The notes under the pieces are model-generated. The model saw only the letters and a program-made list of their open reading frames with translations. It searched no databases and was not told the origin of the DNA. From Bretschneidera sinensis (taxonomy: Eukaryota; Streptophyta; Magnoliopsida; Brassicales; Akaniaceae), in contig CM043705.1 of assembly GCA_023935145.1 (NCBI GenBank), positions 22,622,290 to 22,686,289 of the forward strand: a DNA stretch of 64,000 bases, in the 5' to 3' direction. Positions 1 through 11,179 of this stretch are shown in pieces. Each line of letters begins with the position of its first letter. Position 1 is the first letter of the stretch. The position numbers were made by a program, and so were the translations under genes.

Positions 1-863
1 GACACCGCGACCCGTTGCTTGTATGGAAGCAAGAACCTTGGTATAATGAAGACGCCACAATCAATTGTGGAAGGATTGATTGATAAGTCGGAGCTGAACG
101 CCACAAGGAAGAACCCTTGATAAGTTCAAAAGTTCTTTGAAGAACCAATAGAGGAAGCAAACCTCAAGTATTTTCTGAATTCTATTATGCTTTCAACTTA
201 CAACACACAAGTATTTATAGAGCTTAGAACAACCCTCTAAGCTTAGGACAAGCAAGAAAACAGCATAAAACATGTAAGGAGACAATCCATAAAACATGAA
301 AGAAAACAGTCCCTAAAACATGCAAGGAATCAAGGAATTGACCAAAAGTAAAAAGAGGAACACAATTTCGGATTTTCAGGAGCACCCAATGACCAGAATT
401 CAAATGGCCATATCTTCTTGCACAAATCTCCAAATGGGCTGAAACTTGTTTGGTTGGAAAGATGACGATTTGATCTTCAATTTGGACTTAAGAAAGTCTT
501 AAAAAGGATGTCGTTTGTGCCTGTTATGATGAGCCTAAATTCAGTAGGCTGTTGCATCCGAATCTTCTTTCACTTTGGGCTTGGACCTTGCACCTTAATT
601 AGTTGACAAGAGACTAGGTGATTATTATTGGGCAGGCCCTTGTTATGTTGGACATACCCATGTCACTATCAATAGCTTGGATTAAACTTATTATGCTTTC
701 ATCTCCTGTTGGGCCAAGCTTGGAATGCCCCATTTTAGATTCAGCCCAAATCTCTTGAATCAGCCCATTAAGTGCTTCTTTGACTTTCTTGGATCTTGAT
801 CTAGTAATTGGCCCAACTGGAATATGCAATGGATCCTTTAATAGTGCTTGTTGATTCTCATCA
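1..863 (-). repeat. D0: partial family D LTR, minus orientation
   Basis: This is the minus-strand copy of the family D LTR. It matches 60613-61563 closely and starts at about LTR base 89, so the window edge cuts it. Its TG end (CA on this strand) lies at 862-863. It carries the same U3 block and TATA box as the other LTRs. The sequence beyond 863 is not a polypurine tract but an inverted junction into a plus-strand D piece, so this LTR is not in a normal element context. Confidence 0.9.
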
Positions 864-878
864 CTACATCTCCTCTAG
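864..878. other. Inversion junction between two D pieces
   Basis: Between the minus-strand LTR (ending 863) and the plus-strand integrase fragment (from about 877) lies a short patch containing CATCTCCTCTAGG. The same 13 bases occur in the minus-strand D2 coding region near 61722, and their reverse complement occurs at about 944-957. The patch is therefore a copied scrap of D integrase sequence at a fold-back junction. Confidence 0.6.
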
Positions 879-1360
879 GTGATTGGGTTTGGGTGCATAT
901 GAGAAAGGAAAGATTTCCTGCCCGTAGGCGGTCCAAGCTACATCCTAGAGGAGATGGTCCATTCCAAGTCCTTGAGAGAATCAATAATAATGCATACAAG
1001 TTGGACCTTCCAGGTGAGTATAACATTAGTGCTACATTTAATGTTTCTGATCTTTCTCTTTTTGATGTAGGTGACGATTCGAGGTCGAATCTTTTTGAAG
1101 AGAGGGGGAATGATGAGAATCAACAAGCACTATTAAAGGATCCATTGCATATTCCAGTTGGGCCAATTACTAGATCAAGATCCAAGAAAGTCAAAGAAGC
1201 ACTTAATGGGCTGATTCAAGAGATTTGGGCTGAATCTAAAATGGGGCATTCCAAGCTTGGCCCAACAGGAGATGAAAGCATAATAAGTTTAATCCAAGCT
1301 ATTGATAGTGACATGGGTATGTCCAACATAACAAGGGCCTGCCCAATAATAATCACCTAG
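877..1360 (+). pseudogene. D0: C-terminal integrase fragment running into the LTR
   Basis: This is the 3' end of a family D pol gene. It encodes the tail found in D2 (motifs [41 protein letters not shown]). The frame stays open through the purine tract at 1097-1110 and continues about 83 residues into the LTR (motif [18 protein letters not shown]) before stopping at 1358-1360. No chromodomain is visible. The 5' part is missing because of the inversion junction, so the ATG at 848 is an artefact of the fusion. The family assignment is direct; the function as an integrase DNA-binding tail is from family knowledge. Confidence 0.8.
1097..1110 (+). other. D0 polypurine tract
   Basis: The purine run GAAGAGAGGGGGAA lies directly before the LTR start TGATGAG, as expected for the plus-strand primer of an LTR element. 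It is also inside the open pol frame. Confidence 0.8.
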
Positions 1361-2060
1361 TCTCTTGTCAACTAATTAAGGTGCAAGGTCCAAGCCCAAA
1401 GTGAAAGAAGATTCGGATGCAACAGCCTACTGAATTTAGGCTCATCATAACAGGCCCAAACGACATCCTTTTTAAGACTTTCTTCAGTCCAAATTGAAGA
1501 TCAAATCGTCATCTTTCCAACCAAACAAGTTTCAGCCCATTTTGAGATGTGTACAAGAAGATATGGCCATTTGAATTCTGGTCATTGGGTGCTCCTGAAA
1601 ATCCGAAATTGTGTTCCTCTTTTTACTTTTGGCCAATTCCTTGATTCCTTGCATGTTTTAGGGATTGTTTTCTTTCATGTTTTATGGATTGTCTCCTTAC
1701 ATGTTTTATGCTGTTTTCTTGCTTGTCCTAAGCTTAGAGGGTTGTTCTAAGCTCTATAAATACTTGTGTGTTGTAAGTTGAAAGCATAATAGAATTCAGA
1801 AAATACTTGAGGTTTGCTTCCTCTATTGGTTCTTCAAAGAACTTTTGAACTTATCAAGGGTTCTTCCTTGTGGCGTTCAGCTCCGACTTATCAATCAATC
1901 CTTCCACAATTGATTGTGGCGTCTTCATTATACCAAGGTTCTTGCTTCCATACAAGCAACGGGTCGCGGTGTCACATAAAATCTGTTTTCTAGACGATTC
2001 TGGGTAAGTATTCCAATATTGTTTGTCGGGTCTCAAAGCATGTCGATGAGGTTCGCATCA
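1111..2060 (+). repeat. D0: 3' LTR of family D, plus orientation
   Basis: This 950-bp LTR starts TGATGAGAATC and ends GGTTCGCATCA, one base shorter than D1 and D2. The TATA box TATAAATA is near 1755 and follows the CTAAGCTTAG palindrome shared with families A and B. U3 holds about three units of the 24-bp GCATGTTTTAGGGATTG repeat. The right flank is AGATA, the possible target duplication, but the left partner is not available. Confidence 0.92.
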
Positions 2061-2216
2061 AGATACCACAATCAATTATGGAATGATTGATTGATAAGTC
2101 GAAGATGAACGCCACGGAAACTTCGTTAAGTTCAGAAGTTCTAAAAGAACCAAAGAGAAATTTCTCTCTGAAAGTATGAATCAAATCTGAATTGACTTAT
2201 TCCAAAAGTCAATGGC
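2061..2216 (-). repeat. Diverged D-like R-U5 fragment
   Basis: On the minus strand this segment resembles the D LTR R-U5 (ACTTATCAATCAATC, ATTGATTGTGG) but differs at many positions and has its own small indels. It is either an older D copy or a sister family. It ends where plus-strand family A LTR sequence begins. Confidence 0.6.
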
Positions 2217-3310
2217 TATTAGTGACATGGGTATGTCCAACCTAGCATGGGCTTGCCTAACAAAAAATCACATAATCTCTTGTCAACTAAGCAAGGTGCA
2301 AGGTCCAAGCCCAAAGTGGAGGAAGATTCGGATGCAACGGCCTATTGTATTTTGGCCTATCATAACAGGCCCAAACAATATCATTTTTTAGACTTTCTTC
2401 GGTCCAAATTGAAGTTCAAGACGTCTTCTTTCCAGCCCAACAAGTTTCAGGTCATTTGGAGATGTGTGGAAGAAGATATGACCGTTTGAATTCTACTAGT
2501 TGGGTCCTCCTGAAATTTCGGGATTGTATTCCTTTTTCTTACTTTTGGCCATTCCTTGATTCTTTGCATGTTTTAGGGATTGTTTCCTTGCATGTTTCAT
2601 GGCTTGTTTTTAGCATTGTTTTCTTGCTTTTCCTAAGCTTAGAGGGTTGCTCTAAGCTCTATAAATAGGGTGTTTGTAAGCTGAAAGAGATCATCTTTTC
2701 TCTTTGAACCATCTCTACTCAAAATTCAAGAAGCAAAAGGCTGAAACACTCCACCATTCCTTCTCCAATTGTGAGCACATTAGGACTTTTCCAAAATGTG
2801 TTCTCCTTCATCTATCATCATAGCCGTGAGGTTCATCACCATTAACATCTCAAGCTTCCTTGAGTGTGTTCAAGAAGTGTACCCCTTACGGCTATTCTTT
2901 TTAATTGTTTCAGCCTTGGATTCTTATGTTAGAGATTATTATTAATTCAATGAGTTAGTTAATTTTCATATTTATTCTTTAATGTTTTTGAATTGTTCAT
3001 GATATGTAGACATATTAATTCATTACATATGTTGAATTTTCAGTTCTGTTATATTGAAATCTTTGATATTGCAAATCATTGAAGCCATAATCGCACTTTC
3101 GATCACCTAATTGATATGGAGTACGATTTAAAGTGGTAAAAGCTATGAACAATAGCCAATGTTCTGGAAATTGCATGTTCTTTATCCATGGACTTTTTCA
3201 TAGGAATAAGGAACATGTTATTGAATCATAATTGCTTTTGATCTTAATGATTTGTTTAAGTAATTGTAAGGATGCGCTGAGTATTAACTTGATTGCTTAA
3301 ACAAAATAAC
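2217..3310 (+). repeat. A0: internal fragment of a family A LTR
   Basis: The sequence matches the A1 5' LTR from about 11507 to 12599. It lacks the first 330 bp or so and the last 460 bp or so of a normal 1.9-kb LTR. It includes the shared promoter block and TATAAATA. It ends at AACAAAATAAC and is joined to a scrap of the A leader, so no element is intact here. Confidence 0.85.
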
Positions 3311-3506
3311 AAGCTATTATTATTTGTATTTCAAACTTTAACTTATATATTATTCCATTACAAACTTTACAAATGGTTTTAAGGAAGTCACATGCTAAAA
3401 TTGCAATCAAGTAAAACACAAGTTATATTATATGCTAAGAAGAATATTAACAAGTTAAATGACACTAAAATATAGAGATTTTGCAATCCCCGGCAACAGC
3501 GCCATT
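3311..3506 (-). other. A0: rearranged family A leader and primer site
   Basis: Bases 3311-3350 are plus-strand A leader sequence (AGCTATTATTATTTG). From about 3351 the strand switches and the minus-strand A leader continues to the primer site at 3487-3504. That site has one visible change from the tRNA-Asp complement (GCAACAGCG instead of GCAACGGCG). The minus-strand leader abuts the LTR at 3507, so that LTR has internal element sequence on both sides. Confidence 0.7.
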
Positions 3507-5411
3507 TGATAGACCGTTTATTTTGGTCATCAACAAACCCTGCAGAAGATTTTAGTAAAGTGATTAGTAGGGTATCGTTATTGGCCGGGGATTGCGGGTA
3601 CTCTATACTAAAGAGTCATAAAAATAATAATAAATGATTTGATTGGTTTAATTAGCAGTTTATAAACAAATATAAATCTACATCTATTAACATTACACAA
3701 GATTATGGGGTTTTCATGATCTGATTTTTCTTTTTACTAATTTTACTAAGGAAATTAAAGAACAATTATTTACAATTGATCATTTTCTCTCACAATTCAG
3801 AAAATCAAGTTTGTTAAATGGCTAATCAAATTGTTTCAATGTAGACAACGAATTCGTGCCTCAATCACATATCAGAATTGAATCAAAGTGCAAGCCTAAA
3901 GAGATCATGCACTTTATAAATTCCTTCTTAGATAATCACTAAGCTTAGGAAAAGTCCATCAGCTAGTTATTTTGTTTAAGCAATCAAGTTAATACTCAGC
4001 GCATCCTTACAATTACTTAAACAAATCATTAAGATCAAAAGGAATTATGATTCAATAACATGTTCCTTATTCCTATGAAAAAGTCCATGGATAAAGAACA
4101 TGCAATTTCCAGAACATTGGCTATTGTTCATAGCTTTTACCACTTTAAATCGTACTCCAGATCAATTAGGTGATCGAAAGTGCGATTATGGCTTCAATGA
4201 TTTGCAATATCAAAGTTTTCAATATAACAGAACTGAAAATTCAACATATGTAATGAATTAATATGTCTACATATCATGAACAATTCAAAAACATTAAAGA
4301 ATAAATCTGAAAATTAACCAACTCATTGAATTAATAATAATATCTAACATAAGAATCCAAGGCTGAAACAATTAAAAAGAATAGCCGTAAGGGGTACACT
4401 TCTTGAACACACTCAAGGAAGCTTGAGATGTTAATGGTGATGAACCTCACGGCTATGATGATAGATGAAGGAGAACACATTTTGGAAAAGTCCTAATGTG
4501 CTCACAATTGGAGAAGGAATGGTGGAGTGTTTCAGCCTTTTGCTTCTTGAATTTTGAGTAGAGATGGTTCCAAGAGAAAAGATGATCTCTTTCAGCTTAC
4601 AAACACCCTATTTATAGAGCTTAGAACAACCCTCTAAGCTTAGGAAAAGCAAGAAAACAATGCTAAAAACAAGCCATGAAACATGCAAGGAAACAATCCC
4701 TAAAACATGCAAGGAAACAATCCCTAAAACATGCAAAGAATCAAGGAATGGCCAAAAGTAAGAAAGAGGAATACAATCCCGAAATTTCAGGAGGACCCAA
4801 CTAGTAGAATTCAAACGGTCATATCTTCTTCCACACATCTCCAAATGAGCTGAAACTTGTTGGGCTGGAAAGAAGACGTCTTGAACTTCAATTTTGACCT
4901 AAGAAAGTCTCAAAAATGATATTGTTTGGGCCTGTTATGATGGGCCAAAATCCAGTAGGCTGTTGCATCCGAATCTTCCTCCACTTTGGGCTTGGACCTT
5001 GCACCTTGCTTAGTTGACAAGAGATTATGTGATCTTTTGTTGTGCAAGCCCATTTTAGGTTGGACATACCCATGTTACTAATGGACTCCAATATTCTCTT
5101 GTGTTTTGACACATCATCCAAATAATTCCGTGGTGGAACCCTACAAAGAAATCAGAAAATAATAGATAAGGAAAGTTTCTATAATTAGAAAAGTTTTTTT
5201 TTAGAATGATAAGACTATTTTCTTAATCCACTTAGATTTCCTAAAGTAACTAGGAAAACTCATTTTAGCACCTTATTTTACCATTCCCACATTCACAAGC
5301 TTTCTAAATACTAAGAAAAGAAACTAAGCTCAAAATAACAAAGTTAAGAGAATTACAAAGCCAAATAGGGTAGGAAAGGCATTAAAAACGTAACACAAAG
5401 TGTTCCTATCA
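3507..5411 (-). repeat. A2 3' LTR
   Basis: The 1905-bp LTR runs TGATAG to CTATCA with a perfect 6-bp terminal inverted repeat. It carries three copies of the 24-bp U3 repeat and a minus-strand TATA box near 4612. It differs from its partner at several visible positions (for example TTATTTTGG versus TTATTTCGG), so A2 is older than A1. Confidence 0.93.
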
Positions 5412-7120
5412 AATTCCCCCACACTTAGCTTTGGCTAGTCCCTTAGCAAAACAACAGTATGTAACCTAGTAGAATCTCAAGAGAAACAACATAAACTAAA
5501 TGACACCACAATGACATAACACAAATTAAATGACTCTAATCCTTCCAACTTACGTTTCAGAGATCCCTTAGGTAATATGGCATAATAAAGTACGGAGAGC
5601 ACAAGTTTACCTCAAATAAACAAGCTACGGAGTTATTAAGATTATATAACATTCGTACTTTGAGTGTGTGTGTGTGAATAATCAGCCAAGAGTAAGTGTA
5701 ATATGCCACCCTCGAGTTAATGCACAAATAGTATCAAATTTTACTTCTCACAATGCATCACTCTGGTTTTCACTCATTTAAATGTGGTACTAGCTATACT
5801 AATTACTCAATCACTTGTGAAAACAGTTTAAACCATAGGCTTGCTTGTGCACCCACTCTCCACATCAAAAACAGAACATCAAAGGATCAGGAGGTCTTTG
5901 AAAGGGTTGTAATGGGGCTAAAGGGTTAAGGTTTCATAAGAAAGAAGAGAACGGATGTCACAAAATTTCCTTAGAACTAGAAAGCATTCAATAACGTCAT
6001 AAATAGATCATCATTATTAAGTACCACGTTTCCATCACAATAGGGTGGATTTAATCACTTTGGCTTTCAACTTGCTTTAAAGACTCATAATTCTCCCAAT
6101 TCTTCAAAACTTGTATTTTTTTGAAACACAACAATTTTTTTTTTTCTATTACTCCTTTTATCTTCTTTTTTTTTTTTTTTTTTTTTCCGAAACAACCACC
6201 TTAGAACCATATGAAATTCCCCCACACTTATGCTTTTCCACCATCTCCACATTACAAATCAATTATACAAGATCCAAGCTCCCTAGTTCTAAGGAAAAAG
6301 GGTAGGTAAAGTGTTTAAGTTCGTAAGGGTAAATGAATGTGGGTTAATGAAGAAAATAAGCTAATTCAGGCTCAAAATGGTATCTAGGGGTCAAATCATG
6401 ATCAGGTTAAAGGCTATTTAGTCATGGTGGTAAAATCCTAATTTGCCTCCGTCTTCTCCAAATCTGAACATGTACGATCGTCTCAAGTGGTTTAAAAGCA
6501 AGTTCTAGAAAACATTATATTCACAAGATGCACTCAGAAGAGAATTTGAATTGATATGCATAATGAATCAATTATAAGGCTCAAAAAAACTCACAAATAT
6601 TGTGGGATTATGCAAGTATCATTCAATATGTCTCCATGCTTCACTCTAAGACAACAGATTACTCAAATCAAGGCTAATGTGCATCAAAATTTCAATTTCC
6701 AAGTATGACTACAATATAAGCAAATTAACTCCATTTCTTGTTTTATCTTTAAAAGTATGCTCAAACTCTTTAAAAACCATTTAAGAATCAGTTTCATCAT
6801 CGAAGTTGGAAGAGGTCCTAAAACCTAAAAAGCAATGATATGACTCAAAAAGATGTAAATCCCTCTCCCACACTTAAATCGTACATTGTCCTCAATGTAT
6901 ATCAGAATAAGCATGTAATATAGAATATAAACATGGGTAAGGTATTTACGAAAATCACACAAAACAAATAACATATAAAGATCAACCAACGTAAATGGAA
7001 GAGAGAAAGAAAATGCAAATCTGTGTTAATGACTCCTCCACAGCTTCGGTTGAATTGGGTTGCCTCCCAAGCAGCGCTTTAATGTTTACAGTCTTTCAGC
7101 CTAGACTTTGTACCTTGTTT
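5412..7120 (-). other. A2 3' untranslated region with polypurine tract
   Basis: This is the non-coding 3' region typical of this family. On the minus strand the polypurine tract AAGTGTGGGGGAATT occupies 5412-5426. A second exact copy of its core is at 6214-6230. A long T tract (A on the element strand) sits at 6130-6187 and a short GT microsatellite at 5664-5676. The inverted repeat TTGGG/CCCAA near the end of pol is at 7055-7070. I see no envelope-like ORF of useful length. Confidence 0.8.
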
Positions 7121-10100
7121 TTAGTCCTTTGTGAGTGGCACCTCTAGGAGGGGTACATCCTCCACAGTATGCTCCTCAAAAGCCTCATAGTAAGGTTTCA
7201 AGCGATGACCATTCACCTTGAATTCATTTCCAGTTTTGTCACTTTTTATCTGCATAGCACCATGAGGAAAAATATTAGTGACAATGAATGGACCCACCCA
7301 TCTAGAACGTAACTTACCAGGAAAAAGTTTAAGTCTAGAATGGAAGAGAAGAACTTTTTGGCCCACAACAAAGGCCTTGCCACGGATCATCTTATCATGA
7401 AAAGCTCTAGTTTTCTCCTTGTAGATCCATGCACTATCATATGCCTCGTTTCTGATTTCCTCAAGTTCATTCAGTTGGAGTTTTCTATGTAAACCAGCCT
7501 CATCAATGTCCATGTTGAAAGACTTAACAGCCCACCATGCCCTATGCTCAAGCTCAACTGGTAAGTGACACGCTTTACCATAGACAAGTCTGAATGGAGA
7601 CATCCCAATTGGCGTCTTGTAAGCTGTCCTATAAGCCCAAAGTGCATCATCAAGTCTTTTGCTCCAATCCTTGCGTGTAGGGCCCACAGTCTTCTCCAAA
7701 ATCCCCTTAATCTCACGATTTGAGACCTCTGCTTGTCCACTCGTCTGAGGATGATAAGGTGTTGCCACCTTATGAGTCACTTTGTACTTCTTGAGCAAGG
7801 CCTCAATTGTACGGTTGCAGAAGTGTAATCCACCATCACTAATAATCACACGAGGCATTCCAAACCTAGCAAATATGTTAGATCTCAAGAAATCTACAAC
7901 AACTTTAGAGTCATTAGTTCTGGTGGCTTTAGCCTCCACCCACTTAGACACATAATCAACAGCCAAAAGAATGTAAAGAAACCCGTTAGATGAAGGAAAC
8001 GGCCCCATGAAATCAATGCCCCAAACATCGAAAATCTCAACAGTTATAATATGGGCCATGGGCATCTGATCCCTAGAGCCTAAATTACCTGTCCTCTGGC
8101 ACCTGTCACAAGTCATGCAATACAAGTATGCATCCTTAAAAATAGAAGGCCAGAAAAAACCACAATCTAATACCTTACGAGCTGTCCTACGAGCACCAAA
8201 GTGTCCACCACAAGACTCAGAATGACAAAAGGCAAGTATCGATTTATGCTCAGATTCAGGGACACACCTCCTAATGATTTGATCACTACAATGCTTCCAC
8301 AAATAAGGTTCATCCCATATGTAATGCCTAGCCATATGCTTAAGTTTTTCTTTATTAGAACGAGGTAAAGTGTCAGGAAATTGCCTAGTAACTAAATAAT
8401 TCACAATATCAGCATACCAAGGCTCACTTACCTCAATCCCAAAGAGCTGCTCATCTGGGAATGATTCTTGCAGGGGTAGGACGTCCTCCTCATGAACAAG
8501 TCTGCTCAAATGGTCAGCTACCAAGTTTTCACTCCCCTTCTTGTCCTTGATCTCCAAATCAAATTCTTGAAGCAAAAGCACCCATCTAATCAGTCTCGGT
8601 TTGGCCTCCTTCTTTGTCATCAGATACTTCAAAGCTGCATGATCAGTATAAACAACAACTTTAGTTTGAAGTAAATAAGAGCGAAATTTATCTAAGGCAA
8701 AAACAACAGCAAGGAGCTCTTTTTCAGTTGTGGAATAGTTTAGTTGAGCATCATTGAGTGTCCTAGAGGCATAGTAGATGGCATAGGGCTTCTTGTCCAT
8801 TCTTTGTCCCAAAACAGCCCCAACGGCGTAATCTGAGGCGTCACACATCAATTCAAAAGGTAAGGACCAATTAGGTGGAGACATGATGGGTGCAGTAGTC
8901 AATAACTCCTTCAGCTTCTCAAAAGCTTTCTTGCACTCCTCATCAAACTCAAAGAGAGTGTCCTTCTGAAGTAAACAGCACAAGGGCCTTGATACATTGG
9001 AGAAATCCTTGATAAACCTCCTGTAAAATCCTGCATGACCAAGAAATGAACGAACCTCTCTCACAGAAGTGGGAGAGGGTAAGTAACGCACAAGATCTAC
9101 CTTAGATTTATCAACCTCAATCCCCCTAGCAGATATGATATGTCCTAAAACAATCCCTTGAGTCACCATGAAGTGACATTTTTCCCAATTTAGAACCAAG
9201 TTTGTTTCAACACAACGTTTTAGAATAAGTTCCAAATTTTCTAAGCATGCATCAAAATCTCTACCAAAGACACTAAAATCATCCATAAAGACCTCAATGA
9301 TATTCTCGATGTATTCAGAGAAAATGGAGAGCATACAACGTTGAAACGTACCTGGTGCATTGCACAATCCAAATGGCATACGTCTGTAGGCATAAGTGCC
9401 AAAAGGGCAAGTGAAGGTGGTCTTCTCTTGGTCCTCTTGCGCTATACAGATCTGGTTGTACCCACTATATCCATCCAAAAAACAATAAAAAGGATAACCA
9501 GCTAACCTCTCGAGCATCTGATCGATGAAGGGCAGAGGGAAATGGTCCTTTCTTGTTGAAGCATTGAGCTTCCTATAGTCTATGCAAACTCGATAACCAG
9601 TTACCACTCTTTGAGGTACAAGCTCATTCTCCTCATTCTTTACCACAGTAACTCCTGACTTCTTTGGCACAACTTGAATAGGAGACACCCACTTGCTATC
9701 TGAAATAGGGTAAATAACGCCACAATCAAGTAACTTAATTACCTCATCTTGCACAACCTTCATCATAGGTGGATGTAGGCGTCTCTGGGCATCTCTGGTG
9801 GGTTTGGCACCATCCTCCAACAGGATCCTATGGACGCACATGGTTGGGCTAATTCCCTTGATATCTGCCAAAGTCCAACCAATGGCGGTCTTGTACTTCT
9901 TCAGAACGTCCACAAGCTTCTTTTCTTGGTCCTCCTCCAACTTCGAGGATATAATAACAGGCAGCGTCTCATTGTCCCCCAAAAAGACATACTTCAAGTG
10001 ATCTGGCAAAACCTTAAGCTCAAGTGTAGGGGCCTGTATCACTGAAGGTAAAAATTTGTTAGTGGAAATAGGAAAGGACAAAGGAGGAATAGACCTTGGT

Positions 10101-11179
10101 AATATGGGTCGGGCCTCAAGGGAGGCTACGGTTTTGATCACAATGGGCTCTTCAGCCTTCTCTAACTCAGCCCTAGAAATGGATTCTCCATTCTCAGTAT
10201 AACCAACTCCTTGAGAGAGTGTTACTTTCAACTCATCCTCTTCCATTGCTTCCAAAAATCTCTGCGCAAGTGAGTTAATATCATCAATAGAAAAACAGGG
10301 TTTAATGTCAGTCAATGGATACCTCATGGCTTCAAAGATGTTGAAGCGTATAACTTCATTATCAAATTCCATGGTTAGAGTTCCCTCATAAACATCGATC
10401 TTTGTTCTTGCGGTCCTCATGAATGGGCGCCCTAAAAGCAACGGAGTAGAATTTAGGGGAGAATCTTCCATATCAATGATATAGAAGTCTGCAGGAAAAA
10501 TGAGTTGATTTACTTGCACAAGAACATCTTCAACGTATCCTTTAGGATACTTATTAGATCGATCAGCCAATTGGATAACAACATTATCACTTTTAAGTGC
10601 ACCTAGCTCTAAAGAAGCATAAAGACTATAAGGCATCACATTAATTGAAGCTCCTAAGTCTAGCATGACATTATCAAATTTGTTGGTACCAATCACACAA
10701 GGAACAGAAAAACTCCCTGGATCCTTAAGCTTTGGTGGCAATTTCCTTTGGATGACAGCAGAGACTGTCTCATTCAACTTCACCACCTCCTTCTCACGAG
10801 TCTGCCTCCTTGTAGTGCAAAGCTCCTTCAGAAACTTGGCATATCTTGGCACTTGCTTCAAGCACTCAATCAAAGGCATGTTGACTTGTACCTTCTTAAA
10901 AATCTCTAAGATGGCCTGATCAGATTCATCCTTCTTGGTTTTGGCAAACCTACTAGGAAAAGGTACACGAGCAAAAGGATTAGAATCAAAAGAGTGTTTA
11001 GGGTTTTGTTCATTATCTTGAGGTTTTAAAGCATTCTCAGATGATGGAGGACCAATCATTTCCGCCATTGTGGTGGTGGGATCTTTCTGTATTTCGTTCT
11101 TGGTGCTCACAACATCCTCTTCCTCATGGTGGGTCACTTTGGCTTTCTTCTGAGTTTTAAGAACATCCACAATGGTCTT
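7121..11179 (-). pseudogene. A2 pol: protease, RT, RNase H and integrase (separated from gag)
   Basis: About 1350 codons are open on the minus strand. In order I see the protease motif [12 protein letters not shown] with FMDD, RNase H with [12 protein letters not shown] and [10 protein letters not shown], an HHCC zinc domain (GGHFGARR...CDRCQ) and an integrase core ([27 protein letters not shown]). The last part, [11 protein letters not shown], is typical of Athila/Tat elements. The frame is uninterrupted, but A1 cut it from its gag at 11175-11179, and the first four residues of the open frame come from the A1 LTR. It would have acted in a cytoplasmic virus-like particle and the nucleus. It cannot be made as a full polyprotein here. 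Confidence 0.93.
11175..11179 (+). repeat. A1 target site duplication (left), GTCTT
   Basis: GTCTT stands immediately before the A1 LTR and again at 22481-22485 after it. In uninterrupted family A copies the site occurs once (AAGAC within GGCAAGACC at about 14805 in A1), which confirms the duplication. Confidence 0.97.

Noticed and set aside
848..1360. Complete small gene starting at 848
   Set aside because: The ATG and first codons come from the inverted junction; the rest is the D integrase tail.
2456..2668. Small ORFs of 60-85 residues repeated many times (LHVLGIVS-type repeats ending near KLYK)
   Set aside because: They lie in the U3 block upstream of the TATA box. They stay open because the 24-bp repeat is a multiple of three. 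Being upstream of the promoter, they are unlikely to be expressed as proteins of the element.
7471..7740. Overlapping ORFs in other frames of pol (for example 7471-7740, 18244-18513, 29642-29887)
   Set aside because: They are out-of-frame shadows of conserved integrase sequence and recur only because pol is conserved.
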